Counted from the first letter of the stretch, positions 9,381 to 19,333 are shown. The stretch: DNA of 64,000 nucleotides from Cochlodiniinecator piscidefendens (GCF_011326755.1 NZ_JAAOIE010000004.1:299369-363368), one strand, 5' to 3'. Notes: generated by a model from the sequence alone, not told the origin. Numbers and translations: made by a program.

Positions 9381-10235
9381 TTATTCGCCTGTTGCTACCT
9401 TGAGATCATTGTACATACCCCATTCGGCCCAAGAGCCATCATAGAGCGCGTGTTGAGTATGGCCCATACGTTCGAGGGCAAGATTGAGAATGGCTGCGGT
9501 GACACCCGAACCACAGGAGGTGATGACAGGCTTTGCCATGTCTACACCCGCCGAAGTGAATTGGGTTTCGAGTGCTTTAACATCTTTCATCGTGCCATTA
9601 GCGTTCAGCACAGATTGAAAGGGAATATTTACAGAGTTCGGTATGTGTCCCGAACGCAATCCAGCGCGGGGTTCAACCTCTTCGCCACGGAACCTTGCAG
9701 CGCCACGGGCATCAATGATTGTATAATCTCGGAGCTTTGATGCAGCTGCAACTTGTGTGACATCTTTTACCAAATGGGCCTGACGCTGCACGGTCATGTG
9801 GCGGTCACGAATGACGGGTGGCAAATCTTCGGTTTCGCGCCCTTCAGCTAACCATTTCGGCAGGCCGCCATCCAACACTGCGACATCAGTTTTTCCCATA
9901 AGCCGAAAAAGCCACCACGCCCGCGCAGCAGAAAATAGCCCTGATCCATCATAAATGACCACTTGATGCCCATCGCCTACGCCCATTGTGCGCAGGCGAG
10001 ACATGAATTTTTCAATAGGCGGTGCCATATGCGGCATATCAGAGCGATGATCGCTGATGTCGTCGATATCGAAAAAGCGCGCACCTGGAATGTGGGATTT
10101 TTCGTATTCTGCTTTGGCGTCGCGATTGGCTGCAGGCATATACCAGCTGGCATCGAGAACGCGCAGATCAGGATCTTTTAGATGCTGTTCTAACCAATCT
10201 GTCGAAACCAGTGTTTTTGGATCATTTGTGGCCAT
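9381..10235 (-). CDS. sseA: 3-mercaptopyruvate sulfurtransferase
   Basis: A 284-residue tandem rhodanese-domain protein. The second domain carries the active-site loop CGSGVTA, which is the mercaptopyruvate sulfurtransferase type (CG[S/T]GVTA) rather than the thiosulfate-specific CRKGVT. VSTDWLEQHL and VLDASWYMP near the N-terminus and SGHIPNSVNIPF in the second domain are family hallmarks. It moves sulfur from 3-mercaptopyruvate (formed by transamination of cysteine) to acceptors. Being directly upstream of an aminotransferase that could supply mercaptopyruvate is consistent with a cysteine catabolic pair. The start has a GGGGGG ribosome-binding site. Confidence 0.92.
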   Translation of the reverse strand: MATNDPKTLVSTDWLEQHLKDPDLRVLDASWYMPAANRDAKAEYEKSHIPGARFFDIDDISDHRSDMPHMAPPIEKFMSRLRTMGVGDGHQVVIYDGSGLFSAARAWWLFRLMGKTDVAVLDGGLPKWLAEGRETEDLPPVIRDRHMTVQRQAHLVKDVTQVAAASKLRDYTIIDARGAARFRGEEVEPRAGLRSGHIPNSVNIPFQSVLNANGTMKDVKALETQFTSAGVDMAKPVITSCGSGVTAAILNLALERMGHTQHALYDGSWAEWGMYNDLKVATGE

Positions 10236-10315
10236 GTTTGCCCCCCTATGACTCAGTTACGTCTTGCCTAACGGGCAGGCGACGGGGAGGCAAGTATTTA
10301 CGTTATTTTGTTAGA

Positions 10316-10588
10316 CTATTTGCCCATTGCATTGCGGATAAAGCTAATAACGGCAAGTAACACGCCACCGCCAACGCCGCCACTTACGATCTGGGTCAAG
10401 ATGCCGGAAAGATCCATGCCCTCACCGCCGCCTATGCCGGCTGCGCCCAAGAGCTGACCGCCTAGACCGCCACCAACGATTCCAGCAAGAGAGTTCATAA
10501 GTGGCCCCTGATTAAGAGAGCCAACAAGACGTGCAGCGACGTTACCGCCGATAGCGCCTGACAATAGACTAATGATCGTTCCGAGCAT
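10316..10588 (-). CDS. Small glycine-rich hydrophobic protein, function unknown
   Basis: A 90-residue protein dominated by glycine-zipper-like stretches (IVGGGLGGQLLGAAGIGGG, VSGGVGGGVLLAVISF). Two hydrophobic segments suggest membrane association. The frame is open much further upstream (to 10741), but that region overlaps smpB, and the ATG at 10588 has an AAGGA ribosome-binding site eight bases away. I cannot assign a function. Confidence 0.65.
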   Translation of the reverse strand: MLGTIISLLSGAIGGNVAARLVGSLNQGPLMNSLAGIVGGGLGGQLLGAAGIGGGEGMDLSGILTQIVSGGVGGGVLLAVISFIRNAMGK

Positions 10589-10701
10589 GTGCGTTTCCTT
10601 CCGATGTCCATATTTGGTCGTCAGGGCGATGTTGTACCCCAATATAGGGTAGCACATTAGAAGAGGGTTCGAATTGACGTGAGGGGAAAAAGCGGAGAAA
10701 C

Positions 10702-11175
10702 TTACCCGTTCTTCAGCAAACGTTGTTTCTGGCGACCCCAATCACGTTGGGCCTCGGTTGCGCGTTTGTCGTGGTTTTTCTTACCTTTAGCGATGCCAAT
10801 TTTGATTTTGACAAAGCCTTTGTGGTTGAAATACATCACAAGTGGAACAATTGTCATACCTTGGCGCGATGTGGCCTGCCACAGCTTCGAAAGCTCGCGT
10901 TTGGATACCAGAAGTTTACGACGACGGCGCTCTTCGTGGCCCCAAGTTTTAGCTTGGGAATAGGGCGCTATATAGCTGTTCACCAACCATAATTCGCCTT
11001 CTTCGACGGCGGCGTAGCTTTCGGCGATGTTGGATTGCGCAGAACGCAGCGATTTGACCTCAGACCCCATAAGAATAATACCGCATTCGATGTCATCTTC
11101 GATTGCGTAATCATATCGGGCCCGCCGATTTTCGGCGATGATCTTGTAGTTAGGGTCTGATTTTGTCTGTGCCAT
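10702..11175 (-). CDS. smpB: SsrA-binding protein SmpB
   Basis: A 157-residue SmpB, which binds tmRNA and delivers it to stalled ribosomes. Hallmarks are [12 protein letters not shown] near the start, [15 protein letters not shown] and the basic tail ending [21 protein letters not shown]. The frame extends upstream to 11226 but the ATG at 11175 gives the usual N-terminus ([11 protein letters not shown]). No ssrA gene is visible in the window. The downstream glycine-rich gene is on the same strand. Confidence 0.96.
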   Translation of the reverse strand: MAQTKSDPNYKIIAENRRARYDYAIEDDIECGIILMGSEVKSLRSAQSNIAESYAAVEEGELWLVNSYIAPYSQAKTWGHEERRRRKLLVSKRELSKLWQATSRQGMTIVPLVMYFNHKGFVKIKIGIAKGKKNHDKRATEAQRDWGRQKQRLLKNG

Positions 11176-11300
11176 AAACCCGATGTAGGCGCTTGGGCGC
11201 GGCGTGTCCAGAGGGCCTAAAAACAACGTATGACACTTGTGTATACGATTTGTGCCTTGAGGCTTTGTAGTCTCAGATGGTTTAAGCCTTTACGGAGTAG

Positions 11301-11537
11301 TTAGCGGGTCAGACGCCATAGTTGATAGAGCGCAATACTAGCTGAGAGCGAAGCAAGAAACAGCCAAGCTATACCCGATTGCTCTAAATAGACGACGCTA
11401 GAAACACTATCGAAGCATCGGCCCAACTCGTTGAAACAATTTCGCCATTTGAAATACAAATCGTAATACGCAAAAAAGAATACAGCGGAGAACGCCAACG
11501 ATATAACTAACACTAATACTCTAATCGAATTTTTCAT
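11301..11537 (-). CDS. Small two-helix membrane protein, unknown
   Basis: A 78-residue protein with two predicted transmembrane helices (about residues 4-24 and 50-70) joined by a loop containing two cysteines (RNCFNELGRCFD) that could form a disulfide. The ATG at 11537 has AGG seven bases upstream and is preferred to an upstream TTG at 11555. Function not recognised. Confidence 0.6.
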   Translation of the reverse strand: MKNSIRVLVLVISLAFSAVFFFAYYDLYFKWRNCFNELGRCFDSVSSVVYLEQSGIAWLFLASLSASIALYQLWRLTR

Positions 11538-11598
11538 CACATGACCTACAAGCAAATGAGCAATGGTCGCTGAAGAACCGACAAAATGTCATTTGAGA

Positions 11599-11808
11599 TT
11601 ATTGCACTGGGTAGGTTTCCAACACGGGCTGTGTCGACGTAATGGACGGCGCTGGTAAACCGTATAGGGTTTCGCGTGCAATGTTTCCGGGTTGATTGGT
11701 AAGCATCAAATAAGTACTTTCGCTGACGGGAACGCCAAACTCATTGTGCGACGAGCAAGCGCTAACCAAAGCCGTAAGCGCACAAACCAAAAAAACTCTA
11801 TTTACCAT
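11599..11808 (-). CDS. Small lipoprotein, unknown
   Basis: A 69-residue predicted lipoprotein: MVNRVFLVCALTALVSAC has a short basic N-region, hydrophobic core and lipobox VSAC. The mature part is only about 50 residues and rich in Thr, Pro and Gln. The ATG at 11808 has AGGGTG just upstream, which decides it over the longer frame from 11874. No function can be assigned. Confidence 0.6.
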   Translation of the reverse strand: MVNRVFLVCALTALVSACSSHNEFGVPVSESTYLMLTNQPGNIARETLYGLPAPSITSTQPVLETYPVQ

Positions 11809-11928
11809 GATATCACCCTTTGATGCTAAGTATTGAATAGCACGGGTGGGATTGGCTTTACAACTTCGGTACAATTAACCTTTTGTCATGCGATGTAGCG
11901 TTTTTTGAGTGAGTGCTGAGGTTTGGGG

Positions 11929-11967
11929 CCTCGCGCTTAGTTCGCCTGTAGGGGCATAAGCGCGAGG
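11929..11967. terminator. Hairpin downstream of dapA
   Basis: Perfect 11-bp arms CCTCGCGCTTA (11929-11939) and TAAGCGCGAGG (11957-11967) lie eight bases beyond the dapA stop. There is no T-run on either strand, so it may be a transcript-end stabiliser or a Rho-assisted end rather than a classic intrinsic terminator. Confidence 0.55.
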
Positions 11968-11974
11968 GTTGACA

Positions 11975-12850
11975 TTAATTTATCAGGCCAGCGTGACGCA
12001 TCGCGGCGTCAATTGCTTCTTTGGTTTCTTCCAATAGCCCGGTCAAAGGCGAACGCACTTCTTCGGAACATAGGCCCAGTTTGGATAGGCCATATTTTGC
12101 ACCGACAAGGCCCGGTTCCATGAAGATGGCTTCGTGCAATGGCATCAGGCGATCCTGAAGTTGGAGCGCAGTTGCGTAATCGCCTGCAAGCGTCGCAGTC
12201 TGAAATTCCGCACAAAGGCGCGGAGCGACATTCGCGGTGACGGAAATGCAGCCTGTGCCGCCGTGGGCGTTGAATCCAAGCGCTGTCGCGTCTTCGCCGG
12301 ACAGTTGAACAAAGTTTGACCCACAGCTCGCGCGTTGCTGGGACACGCGCGCGATATCGCCTGTTGCGTCTTTGACACCTACAATGCGTGGCAGTTTTGC
12401 CAGCTCGCCCATGGTAGCGGGGGTCATGTCTACGATGGAACGTCCAGGAATGTTATAGATCACAATCGGCAGATCACAGCAGTCGTGCGCTTGGGTGAAG
12501 TGTTCGATCAAGCCGCGCTGCGTTGGTTTGTTGTAGTAGGGTGTTACAACGAGACCGGCATCTGCACCGACGCTTTGGGCATATTGCATAAAGCGCACGG
12601 TTTCGACGGTGTTGTTCGACCCAGCACCTGCGATTACGGGCACACGTCCGGCAGCAGTTTTAACAACTTCAGCGATGACTTGTTCGTGCTCATCATGCGT
12701 CAGAGTCGGGCTTTCGCCAGTGGTGCCAACTGGGACAAGACCATCGGAGCCTTCGCTGATGTGCCATTCGACCAACTTCTTGAGCGTATCGAAGTCCACC
12801 TGGCCGTCCGTGAACGGCGTGACAAGTGCAGGGAGAGACCCTTTAAACAT
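11975..12850 (-). CDS. dapA: 4-hydroxy-tetrahydrodipicolinate synthase
   Basis: A 291-residue DapA, condensing pyruvate with aspartate semialdehyde in lysine/diaminopimelate synthesis. It shows the substrate-binding GTTGESPTL, the IYNIPGRS motif with the catalytic tyrosine, and the Schiff-base lysine in GVKDATGD. An ATG at 12859 is also in frame, but AAGGA is correctly spaced from the ATG at 12850. It is divergent from the lytic transglycosylase, a common arrangement in this order because both act on cell-wall metabolism. Confidence 0.95.
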   Translation of the reverse strand: MFKGSLPALVTPFTDGQVDFDTLKKLVEWHISEGSDGLVPVGTTGESPTLTHDEHEQVIAEVVKTAAGRVPVIAGAGSNNTVETVRFMQYAQSVGADAGLVVTPYYNKPTQRGLIEHFTQAHDCCDLPIVIYNIPGRSIVDMTPATMGELAKLPRIVGVKDATGDIARVSQQRASCGSNFVQLSGEDATALGFNAHGGTGCISVTANVAPRLCAEFQTATLAGDYATALQLQDRLMPLHEAIFMEPGLVGAKYGLSKLGLCSEEVRSPLTGLLEETKEAIDAAMRHAGLIN

Positions 12851-13016
12851 GATACGCATCCTTCTATCGCGTGGGGATTCAGTGTGACCCCGATTAAAAA
12901 ATTCGGCGGGTTGATGCCGCCTGATCGCTCAATGCCAAGTTTGTGCGTTGAAGGGAAGGGGGGATTCGCTACATTTAGGGGGAGCGTGAACGAAAAACAT
13001 CAGGAAACCTGAACTT

Positions 13017-14948
13017 ATGCGTATGATTCTGGCCGTAGTGCTGTGTTTTGCCGGGATGACCGGGGCCGTGGTGGCACAACAAGGGCCGTTTGCCCGAGCG
13101 ATGGAAGCTGTGCGAGGCGACGATTACCAAACAGCGCTACAAAGTGCGCGGAGGTCTGAAACGGGGCAGATCGCTGTCGATGTTGTGCTTTGGCATCAAT
13201 TGCGCGCTGGTGTTGGTGCATTGCCTGAGTATCAGAATTTTTTAGATCGGCGCCCAGATTGGCCAGGTCTTCCGCTGTTGCAGCGCCGGGGGGAGGCTGC
13301 GATTACCAGCCATACTCCCAACGCGCAGGTTTTGAATTACTTTTCAAATGGGGCACCGCAGACAGGGGACGGAGCATTGGCATTGGCGCGTGCATTGCGC
13401 GCGAATGGACGGCGATCTGACGCAGACGAAGTTCTGCGTACGGCTTGGATCAGTCACAACATGGGCGTGACAACACAGGCAGCCTATTTAGACCAGCACG
13501 CAGCGTTGATCCGTTCGCTGAATGAAACGCGTATGGATATGCTTTTGTGGCGCGGTCGGTCCCGCGAGGCGACGGCTTTGTTGCCCTATGTGAGCGCGGG
13601 ATGGCAGGCTTTGGCGCAGGCGCGTATGGGATTGCGGGCCGAGCGGAACGGGGTGAATGCGTTGATTGATGCGGTTCCCGCTAGTTTGCGCAATGATCCC
13701 GGTTTGGCATTTGAACGGTTTCGCTGGCGGGCAGACAATGGCGAAGAACGTCGCGCGGCGGAATTGGCGATTGAGCGAGGCCGTTCGACTGCGTCGCTGG
13801 GGCAGCCCGAGAGCTGGGCCAATTGGCGGCGCATTCTGACCCGGCGTTTCATGCGCGAAGGTCAGAATCGGTTGGCGTATCAGTTGGCCTCTAGCAATCA
13901 GCTATCTGAAGGAAGCAACTTTGCCGATTTGGAATGGTTGTCAGGATATATTGCGCTGACGAAATTAAACGACCCACAAACGGCTATTCGACATTTTCGC
14001 CGGTTTCGTGCCGCAGTTTGGACACCCATCAGTTTGGGACGTGCTGGATATTGGGAGGGCCGTGCCTTAGAGGCCGCAGGTGATCGCGACGGCGCTCGCG
14101 TGGCTTATGCGTTTGGGGCGGAGTATCAATCCAGCTTTTATGGCCAACTCGCAGCAGAGCGGGCCGGGCTGCCCTTTGATCAGGCGCTTACGGGGCGCGA
14201 AAGTTATGGCGATTTTAGTGGGGCTTCTTTCATGCGCTCCAGCGTGATGCAGGCGGCGTTGTTGTTACAGGCTGCTGGCGAAGAGACCCTGTCGGAACGT
14301 TTCATGGTCCACTTGGGGGAAAGTCTAAGTCGAACAGAGTTGGGGCAGATGGCCGATTTGGCGCTATCGCTGAACGAATACCATATCTCCTTGATGATCG
14401 CTAAGCAGGCAGCGCGTCAAGGGCACACTCTTCCCCGTGCTTATTTTCCGCTGCATCCAGTTGGCGAGGCAAACCTGCCCGCGCCACCAGAACTGGCCCT
14501 GTCGATTGCCCGTCGCGAAAGCGAATTTGACCAAGTGGTGATCAGCCCAGCCGGTGCACGAGGTTTGATGCAATTGATGCCCGGAACCGCGCAAGATGTT
14601 TCGGGTGATTTGGGCATCGGGTACAGTGGCAGCCGACTGTTGAGCGATTGGCGCTATAACGCGCGTTTGGGCAGCAGCTACCTTGATGGGTTAATTGATC
14701 AGTTCGGGGATAACTATATTTTGGTTTCCGCTGGGTATAACGCAGGGCCACGACGTCCGCGCCAATGGATTGAGCGCTTTGGCGATCCGCGGCGTCGCGA
14801 TTTGGAAGGGGTGATTGATTGGATCGAACACATTCCATTCCGTGAAACCCGCAACTATGTAATGCGCGTGACAGAAAGTGTGACTATATATCAGGCTCGC
14901 CTGACGGGTCGCACTCAGGGGATACGATTATCGGATGTGTTGAGGTGA
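13017..14948 (+). CDS. slt: Soluble lytic murein transglycosylase (Slt70 type)
   Basis: A 643-residue exported protein with a Sec signal peptide (cleavage near VVAQ, residue 21), an extended alpha-helical superhelix typical of Slt70, and a C-terminal SLT domain. That domain has catalytic Glu in ARRESEFDQ, then SPAGARGLMQLMPGTA and AGYNAGPRRPRQW. It cleaves peptidoglycan glycan strands, forming 1,6-anhydromuramyl ends. It is divergent from dapA. Confidence 0.94.
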   Translation: MRMILAVVLCFAGMTGAVVAQQGPFARAMEAVRGDDYQTALQSARRSETGQIAVDVVLWHQLRAGVGALPEYQNFLDRRPDWPGLPLLQRRGEAAITSHTPNAQVLNYFSNGAPQTGDGALALARALRANGRRSDADEVLRTAWISHNMGVTTQAAYLDQHAALIRSLNETRMDMLLWRGRSREATALLPYVSAGWQALAQARMGLRAERNGVNALIDAVPASLRNDPGLAFERFRWRADNGEERRAAELAIERGRSTASLGQPESWANWRRILTRRFMREGQNRLAYQLASSNQLSEGSNFADLEWLSGYIALTKLNDPQTAIRHFRRFRAAVWTPISLGRAGYWEGRALEAAGDRDGARVAYAFGAEYQSSFYGQLAAERAGLPFDQALTGRESYGDFSGASFMRSSVMQAALLLQAAGEETLSERFMVHLGESLSRTELGQMADLALSLNEYHISLMIAKQAARQGHTLPRAYFPLHPVGEANLPAPPELALSIARRESEFDQVVISPAGARGLMQLMPGTAQDVSGDLGIGYSGSRLLSDWRYNARLGSSYLDGLIDQFGDNYILVSAGYNAGPRRPRQWIERFGDPRRRDLEGVIDWIEHIPFRETRNYVMRVTESVTIYQARLTGRTQGIRLSDVLR

Positions 14949-15106
14949 TTTTGCGGAACCTTATGAGAGCCATTTTGAGTTAGGCGGCTACTGTCGGATA
15001 AGAACCGGATTATAAAGCTTTAGAATTGCGGAGAAATCACAGGCTTCGCGATTTTGAAGCAAAGGCTATGACGGGTTCCAACGGCTCACTTCGTGCATTG
15101 TAGGGA

Positions 15107-15748
15107 TCATGTTGTTTTGGGTGATCGTAAGTCTACGCCGAGGAAAGCACTAAAGCTTTCTAAGCCAACCTCAACAAGCTCATCGTCGTGAAAGGAGCTT
15201 GCAAGCGCGCCACCCTCCAGCCACAAACCATCCAAAATTGCGTTTCCTGCTATGCTGAGGCGCCGCAATTCGGAATCGTTTACGACACGCCCGGTTTCCT
15301 TGAAAACTTCTGCAATCATCATTTTTAGATGCAGTCGCAGGGTATCATAGCTTCGTTTGTGGCTGGCGGTCATTCGAGTGTCGTGCAGCAACGTTTCGAA
15401 AAAACCAGCCCAAATTGAAACGGAGTCATGGCTCGTAACAGGGGCTTCTAATGATACTCGAATAAAATTCTCTAGTCGCCTTACTGCAGATTTTTGCCCA
15501 CGCGATGCTTTATCTGCTGTGCGTACAAGATCAGCCATATAGCTTTCGTAAGCAGCTGCAATTAGCTCATCTTTGTTTTTAAAATAATATCGAATTAAGC
15601 CCTGGGTGACATCGGCTTCTTTGGAGATTGAACGGACCGTAGCTGACCTGACTCCTCCTTTTGCGATTACTCGAAGTGTGGCTTGAATCAGCCCAGCCCG
15701 TCGAGTGTCTGTATTTTCTTGGCGTATGTTTTCGCGTTCTACTTGCAT
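15107..15748 (-). CDS. TetR-family regulator (BetI-like)
   Basis: A 213-residue TetR repressor. The N-terminal helix-turn-helix includes GLIQATLRVIAKGGVRSATV and VTQGLIRYYFKNKDELI, close to the BetI subgroup; the C-terminal ligand domain is also BetI-like (SIWAGFFETLLHD). It lies 71 bases downstream of the ornithine cyclodeaminase gene on the same strand, so it is a candidate local regulator of the amino-acid island, possibly sensing an amine. No direct evidence ties it to the palindrome at 20961. Confidence 0.85.
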   Translation of the reverse strand: MQVERENIRQENTDTRRAGLIQATLRVIAKGGVRSATVRSISKEADVTQGLIRYYFKNKDELIAAAYESYMADLVRTADKASRGQKSAVRRLENFIRVSLEAPVTSHDSVSIWAGFFETLLHDTRMTASHKRSYDTLRLHLKMMIAEVFKETGRVVNDSELRRLSIAGNAILDGLWLEGGALASSFHDDELVEVGLESFSAFLGVDLRSPKTT

Positions 15749-15819
15749 AGGACTTTGTTAGTCTGTTCGAAGGGCAGTCGCAATAAATTCAGTGCGGCTG
15801 CCGTTTTTTATTGATTATC

Positions 15820-16875
15820 TTACTTCGTGACCATGCGCTGTTTTTCGCGTTGAACCATCCCGTAAAGATCACGAGGATCATCCGGATCAGCGATCATGTC
15901 TAACATCTCGCACCGAGCATTTGTTTTCAGTTTGTCGCGCAACCAGCGTAGAGCGCTGAAATCTTCGATGGCAAAACCAACTCCATCAAACAGTGTGATT
16001 TGCCTATCGTCACGCCGTCCTTCGGCAGCCCCCGTCATGACCTGCCAAATTTCGGTTACTGGGTGGTCAGGGTCCAGCTGTTGAATCTCGCCTTCGATCC
16101 GCGTCTGTTCCGGGTATTCTACGAAAATTTCAGATCTGGTTAAGATGTCTTGGTGCAATTCGGTCTTGCCGGGACAATCGCCGCCAATGGCGTTGATATG
16201 CACCCCTGCACCGACCATGTTATCGGTTAGGATCGTTGCGTTTTGTTTATCTGCAGTGCAGGTGGTAATGATGTCTGCGCCTTCTACGGCTTCTTGGCCA
16301 CTAGAACAAATGACTATGTTCAAATCAGTGTCTGCCAGATTAGCCGCACATTTGCGTGTGGCTTCGGGGTCTGTGTCGTACAGACGGACTTCTTTGATGT
16401 TGCATAATTTGTGCAATGCCAATGCTTGGAATTCGGATTGGCTGCCATTGCCGATCATCGCCATGCTGTGGGCATTTTTGCGCGCCAGATATTTGGTGGC
16501 AACCGCAGAGGTCGCGGCCGTGCGTAGCGCTGTTAACACGGTCATTTCTGTCAGCAACACTGGATAGCCAGTATCTACATCCGCGAGCAAACCAAACGCC
16601 GTGACCGTTTGCAGGCCCTCTTTGGTGTTTTTTGGGTGGCCATTCACATATTTGAACCCATATTCAACACCATCCGAAGTTGGCATCAATTCGATTACAC
16701 CGACGTCAGAATGGGATGCTACACGGGGCGTTTTGTCAAAAAGAGGCCAGCGGCGGAAGTCTTCTTCGATATAGGTTGCAATTTCCGCAATGCAGTCTTC
16801 GATACCGACTTCGAGAGCCAGTTGCATCATGTTTTCAACGCTCACAAATGGAACGGTATTTAAATTTTGTGTCAT
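15820..16875 (-). CDS. ocd: Ornithine cyclodeaminase
   Basis: A 351-residue member of the ornithine cyclodeaminase/mu-crystallin family. It has the TALRTAATSAVATKYLA helix, the NAD-binding Rossmann loop GNGSQSEFQALA, and the NAIGGDCPGKTEL block with the aspartate used in ornithine cyclisation. The length and these blocks match true OCD rather than the shorter alanine-dehydrogenase-like relatives. It converts L-ornithine to L-proline and ammonia. It follows ctlX by 16 bases, so the product of CtlX would be its substrate. Confidence 0.88.
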   Translation of the reverse strand: MTQNLNTVPFVSVENMMQLALEVGIEDCIAEIATYIEEDFRRWPLFDKTPRVASHSDVGVIELMPTSDGVEYGFKYVNGHPKNTKEGLQTVTAFGLLADVDTGYPVLLTEMTVLTALRTAATSAVATKYLARKNAHSMAMIGNGSQSEFQALALHKLCNIKEVRLYDTDPEATRKCAANLADTDLNIVICSSGQEAVEGADIITTCTADKQNATILTDNMVGAGVHINAIGGDCPGKTELHQDILTRSEIFVEYPEQTRIEGEIQQLDPDHPVTEIWQVMTGAAEGRRDDRQITLFDGVGFAIEDFSALRWLRDKLKTNARCEMLDMIADPDDPRDLYGMVQREKQRMVTK

Positions 16876-16891
16876 GGATATTTATCTTGTT

Positions 16892-17821
16892 TCAGTTTCG
16901 TTCGGACAGATGATTGCCCGCAATCATGCAACGCACAGATCCCCCAGCCATCTCAATGGTTGGGATCGCCAGCGGGACCAATTGGGCGCTTTGTTCAATG
17001 AGCCCAATTTGCGTTTCAGTTAGGCTGTCCATTGCTGTTTGAGATAGGGCGAGGATGCGCCCCTTTTCGCCCTGCAATTCAATCGCATTGCCGGCGAATT
17101 TTTCGATTTGCTGTGTGGACAAGGCAATCACAATGCGCCCGGCTTCAGCCAGTCGCGCTTTGATTTCGCTTGCGCGCGTTTCGTCGGGAATCATTTCTAG
17201 GCCGATGAGGACAAATTCAGTTGCGATGCACATAAGTACATTGGTGTGATAGATTGGCGTGCCATTGCGATCTACGGCATCGAATACCATTGGTTCATAG
17301 TTGAAATGCGTACAAAACCGTTCAAGTAGAACAGGATCAGCCCGATTGGAGCGAATGACATAAGCGACCCGATCTTGATGATCGAGAACCATGGCCCCTG
17401 TACCTTCAAGAAATAGCCCATCTGGCTCCAGTCCAGAGTAATCGATCACATCCTGCACTCGAAAATCATGTTTGAGCAATTCGATCACATCCATGCGCCG
17501 CTCACCGCGGCGATTTTCGGGAAACATTGGGTAAACCGCAACATGACCACCATGATGGGTAGAAAACCAATTATTAGGAAACACAGAGTCAGGCGTTTCA
17601 TCACCTTGGTCTTCGAATAGATCGATACGGACACCCAGATTGCGCAGGGCATTGGCTGCTTGTGTGACTTCTTGGTGGGCGCGTTTGGCAAGAATATCAG
17701 CGCCATCTGTGTCTGGTGTCGTTTGAAAGGCGTTGTCGGCCTGCGTCGCGGGATTGGGGTGAAAACGATGCGGCCTGATCATGATGGCAGCAGATGGTGC
17801 CTGAACGCTTCTTTTTTGCAT
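16892..17821 (-). CDS. ctlX: Citrulline-utilisation hydrolase CtlX (amidinotransferase-fold)
   Basis: A 309-residue guanidine-modifying superfamily protein of the CtlX type. It shows DSVFPNNWFSTH, the catalytic-His region GTPIYHTNVLM and the C-terminal nucleophile Cys298 in GGSVRCMIAGNHL. Family members act on citrulline or arginine; CtlX proteins are described as hydrolysing citrulline to ornithine. Its place between an amino-acid ABC transporter and ornithine cyclodeaminase supports that role. It starts one base from the stop of the upstream permease gene. Confidence 0.82.
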   Translation of the reverse strand: MQKRSVQAPSAAIMIRPHRFHPNPATQADNAFQTTPDTDGADILAKRAHQEVTQAANALRNLGVRIDLFEDQGDETPDSVFPNNWFSTHHGGHVAVYPMFPENRRGERRMDVIELLKHDFRVQDVIDYSGLEPDGLFLEGTGAMVLDHQDRVAYVIRSNRADPVLLERFCTHFNYEPMVFDAVDRNGTPIYHTNVLMCIATEFVLIGLEMIPDETRASEIKARLAEAGRIVIALSTQQIEKFAGNAIELQGEKGRILALSQTAMDSLTETQIGLIEQSAQLVPLAIPTIEMAGGSVRCMIAGNHLSERN

Positions 17822-17822
17822 G

Positions 17823-18596
17823 TTAGCCTCGTGAGGGGAGTTTGTTTTCCAGCAGGCGGAAAAGGAAGGCGATACAGCCTGCGAGCATTAGATAGATTAG
17901 GGCCAACATCAGGAGCGGTTCATAGGTGATGAATGTCTCCTGACGAATACGGCCAAAAATTGCATAAATATCGACCACAGCAATGGTTGCAACCAATGGG
18001 GTCGCTTTGAGTTGAAGGATGAACTCCCCACCAAGGGTTGGTAACACACGTTGAATTGCGCGGGGCAGCCAAATACGGCGTAAAATGGTGAAAGGATGCA
18101 TGCCAATGGCCTCTGCTGCCTCGAGCTCTCCGTGGGGAACACCTTTGAATGCGCCACGCATAACTTCGCCCTCATATCCAGCAAAGGACAGTGTCAGTGC
18201 TACAAAGGCATAAGGCCAAGCCTCGATCAGATAGGGCCACAGCCAACTTTGGCGTAATTCGGGTATGTAGGGAAACAGCGATCCTAATCCGTAATACAGA
18301 ACCCACATCTGTAGCAGGATTGGTGTTCCACGGATAAGGGTACAAAACCCGTAAGCCAGCCACGCCAATGGGCGCGGACCAGTGACTTGAACCAACCCGA
18401 TCGGAACCGCCAGTAGGAAACCCGCTACAATCGAGCTCACCAGAAGCGCGCTGGTGATCCAAATTGCATCAAGGATATCTGCACGGTAGGCTGGCAGCCA
18501 ACTCCAATCCATGTTCAAGGCCATTGTCAAAACTATTGCGGTGGCGAGTGCCATCAGGATCAGTCGATGTGGTTGCCAGAACGATTGATCAGACAT
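17823..18596 (-). CDS. Amino-acid ABC transporter permease (HisM/ArtM type)
   Basis: A 257-residue inner-membrane permease with about five to six helices and the cytoplasmic EAA loop (EVMRGAFKGVPHGELEAAEAIG) that contacts the ATPase. It overlaps the preceding permease gene by eight bases. It pairs with that permease, the binding protein and the ATPase to form a polar/basic amino-acid importer resembling arginine/ornithine/octopine systems. Confidence 0.92.
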   Translation of the reverse strand: MSDQSFWQPHRLILMALATAIVLTMALNMDWSWLPAYRADILDAIWITSALLVSSIVAGFLLAVPIGLVQVTGPRPLAWLAYGFCTLIRGTPILLQMWVLYYGLGSLFPYIPELRQSWLWPYLIEAWPYAFVALTLSFAGYEGEVMRGAFKGVPHGELEAAEAIGMHPFTILRRIWLPRAIQRVLPTLGGEFILQLKATPLVATIAVVDIYAIFGRIRQETFITYEPLLMLALIYLMLAGCIAFLFRLLENKLPSRG

Positions 18597-19317
18597 GGTG
18601 TGCCCCCCGGTTTACGCGGTTTTCAATCAGGCGGAAAATCCAACCTGATAGTAATGTGATGATCAAGTAGAGAGCCCCAGCGGCCAGAAGAAACAGAAAG
18701 TACTGTTTGGTTGCCCCGGCGGCTTGGCGCGCAGCCAGAGTAAGTTCGGTAAAGCCCACCACGGCCAAAAGTGCGGTATCTTTGGTGGCGATCAGCCACA
18801 GATTTGATAGGCCGGGCAGGGCTGAGGGCAGCATTTCAGGTACAGTGATGCGAGCAAAGATACGAAGCGGATGCATGCCAAAACTTTGTGCGGCTTCGAT
18901 GTGGCCTACTGGTACAGCCCCCATAGCTCCGCGTAGGACTTCAGTTGCATATGCCCCTTGTACAAAGCCGATCACAACAACGCCGGCGACAAATCCGTTT
19001 ATTTCTATGCGTTCGAAGCCAAAGCCAGACAGCATTTGATTGATTAGCTCAGGCATTGCGAAATAAGCTAAAAGGATGAGAACAAGTTCAGGAATTGCAC
19101 GTACAAGCGTGGTATAGAGACCCATCAGATCTCTTGTGATCGGCCCGCCAGAACGCTTTAGTACCGCTCCGCCCAAACCGATTAAAATCCCGATAAGATA
19201 ACCAAGAACAGCAACCTGCAAAGATATTGCAAGCCCATCCAATAGTGCGCCACCCCAGCCAGGCGGTTCTAACGCCAGCAATTCGGCCGCGCTCATTTCT
19301 CGATAATTTGTGGCCAT
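18589..19317 (-). CDS. Amino-acid ABC transporter permease (HisQ/ArtQ type)
   Basis: A 242-residue permease with the EAA loop (EVLRGAMGAVPVGHIEAAQSFG) and several helices. It is the second membrane subunit of the importer encoded by this operon. A stable hairpin separates it from the upstream binding-protein gene, likely lowering its expression relative to that gene. Confidence 0.92.
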   Translation of the reverse strand: MATNYREMSAAELLALEPPGWGGALLDGLAISLQVAVLGYLIGILIGLGGAVLKRSGGPITRDLMGLYTTLVRAIPELVLILLAYFAMPELINQMLSGFGFERIEINGFVAGVVVIGFVQGAYATEVLRGAMGAVPVGHIEAAQSFGMHPLRIFARITVPEMLPSALPGLSNLWLIATKDTALLAVVGFTELTLAARQAAGATKQYFLFLLAAGALYLIITLLSGWIFRLIENRVNRGAHHV

Positions 19318-19333
19318 GCTTCCCTCCCAGTTT

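Noticed and set aside
12335..13012. Plus-strand open frame of 225 residues opposite dapA
   Set aside because: Overlaps the clear dapA gene completely and has no family features or ribosome-binding site.
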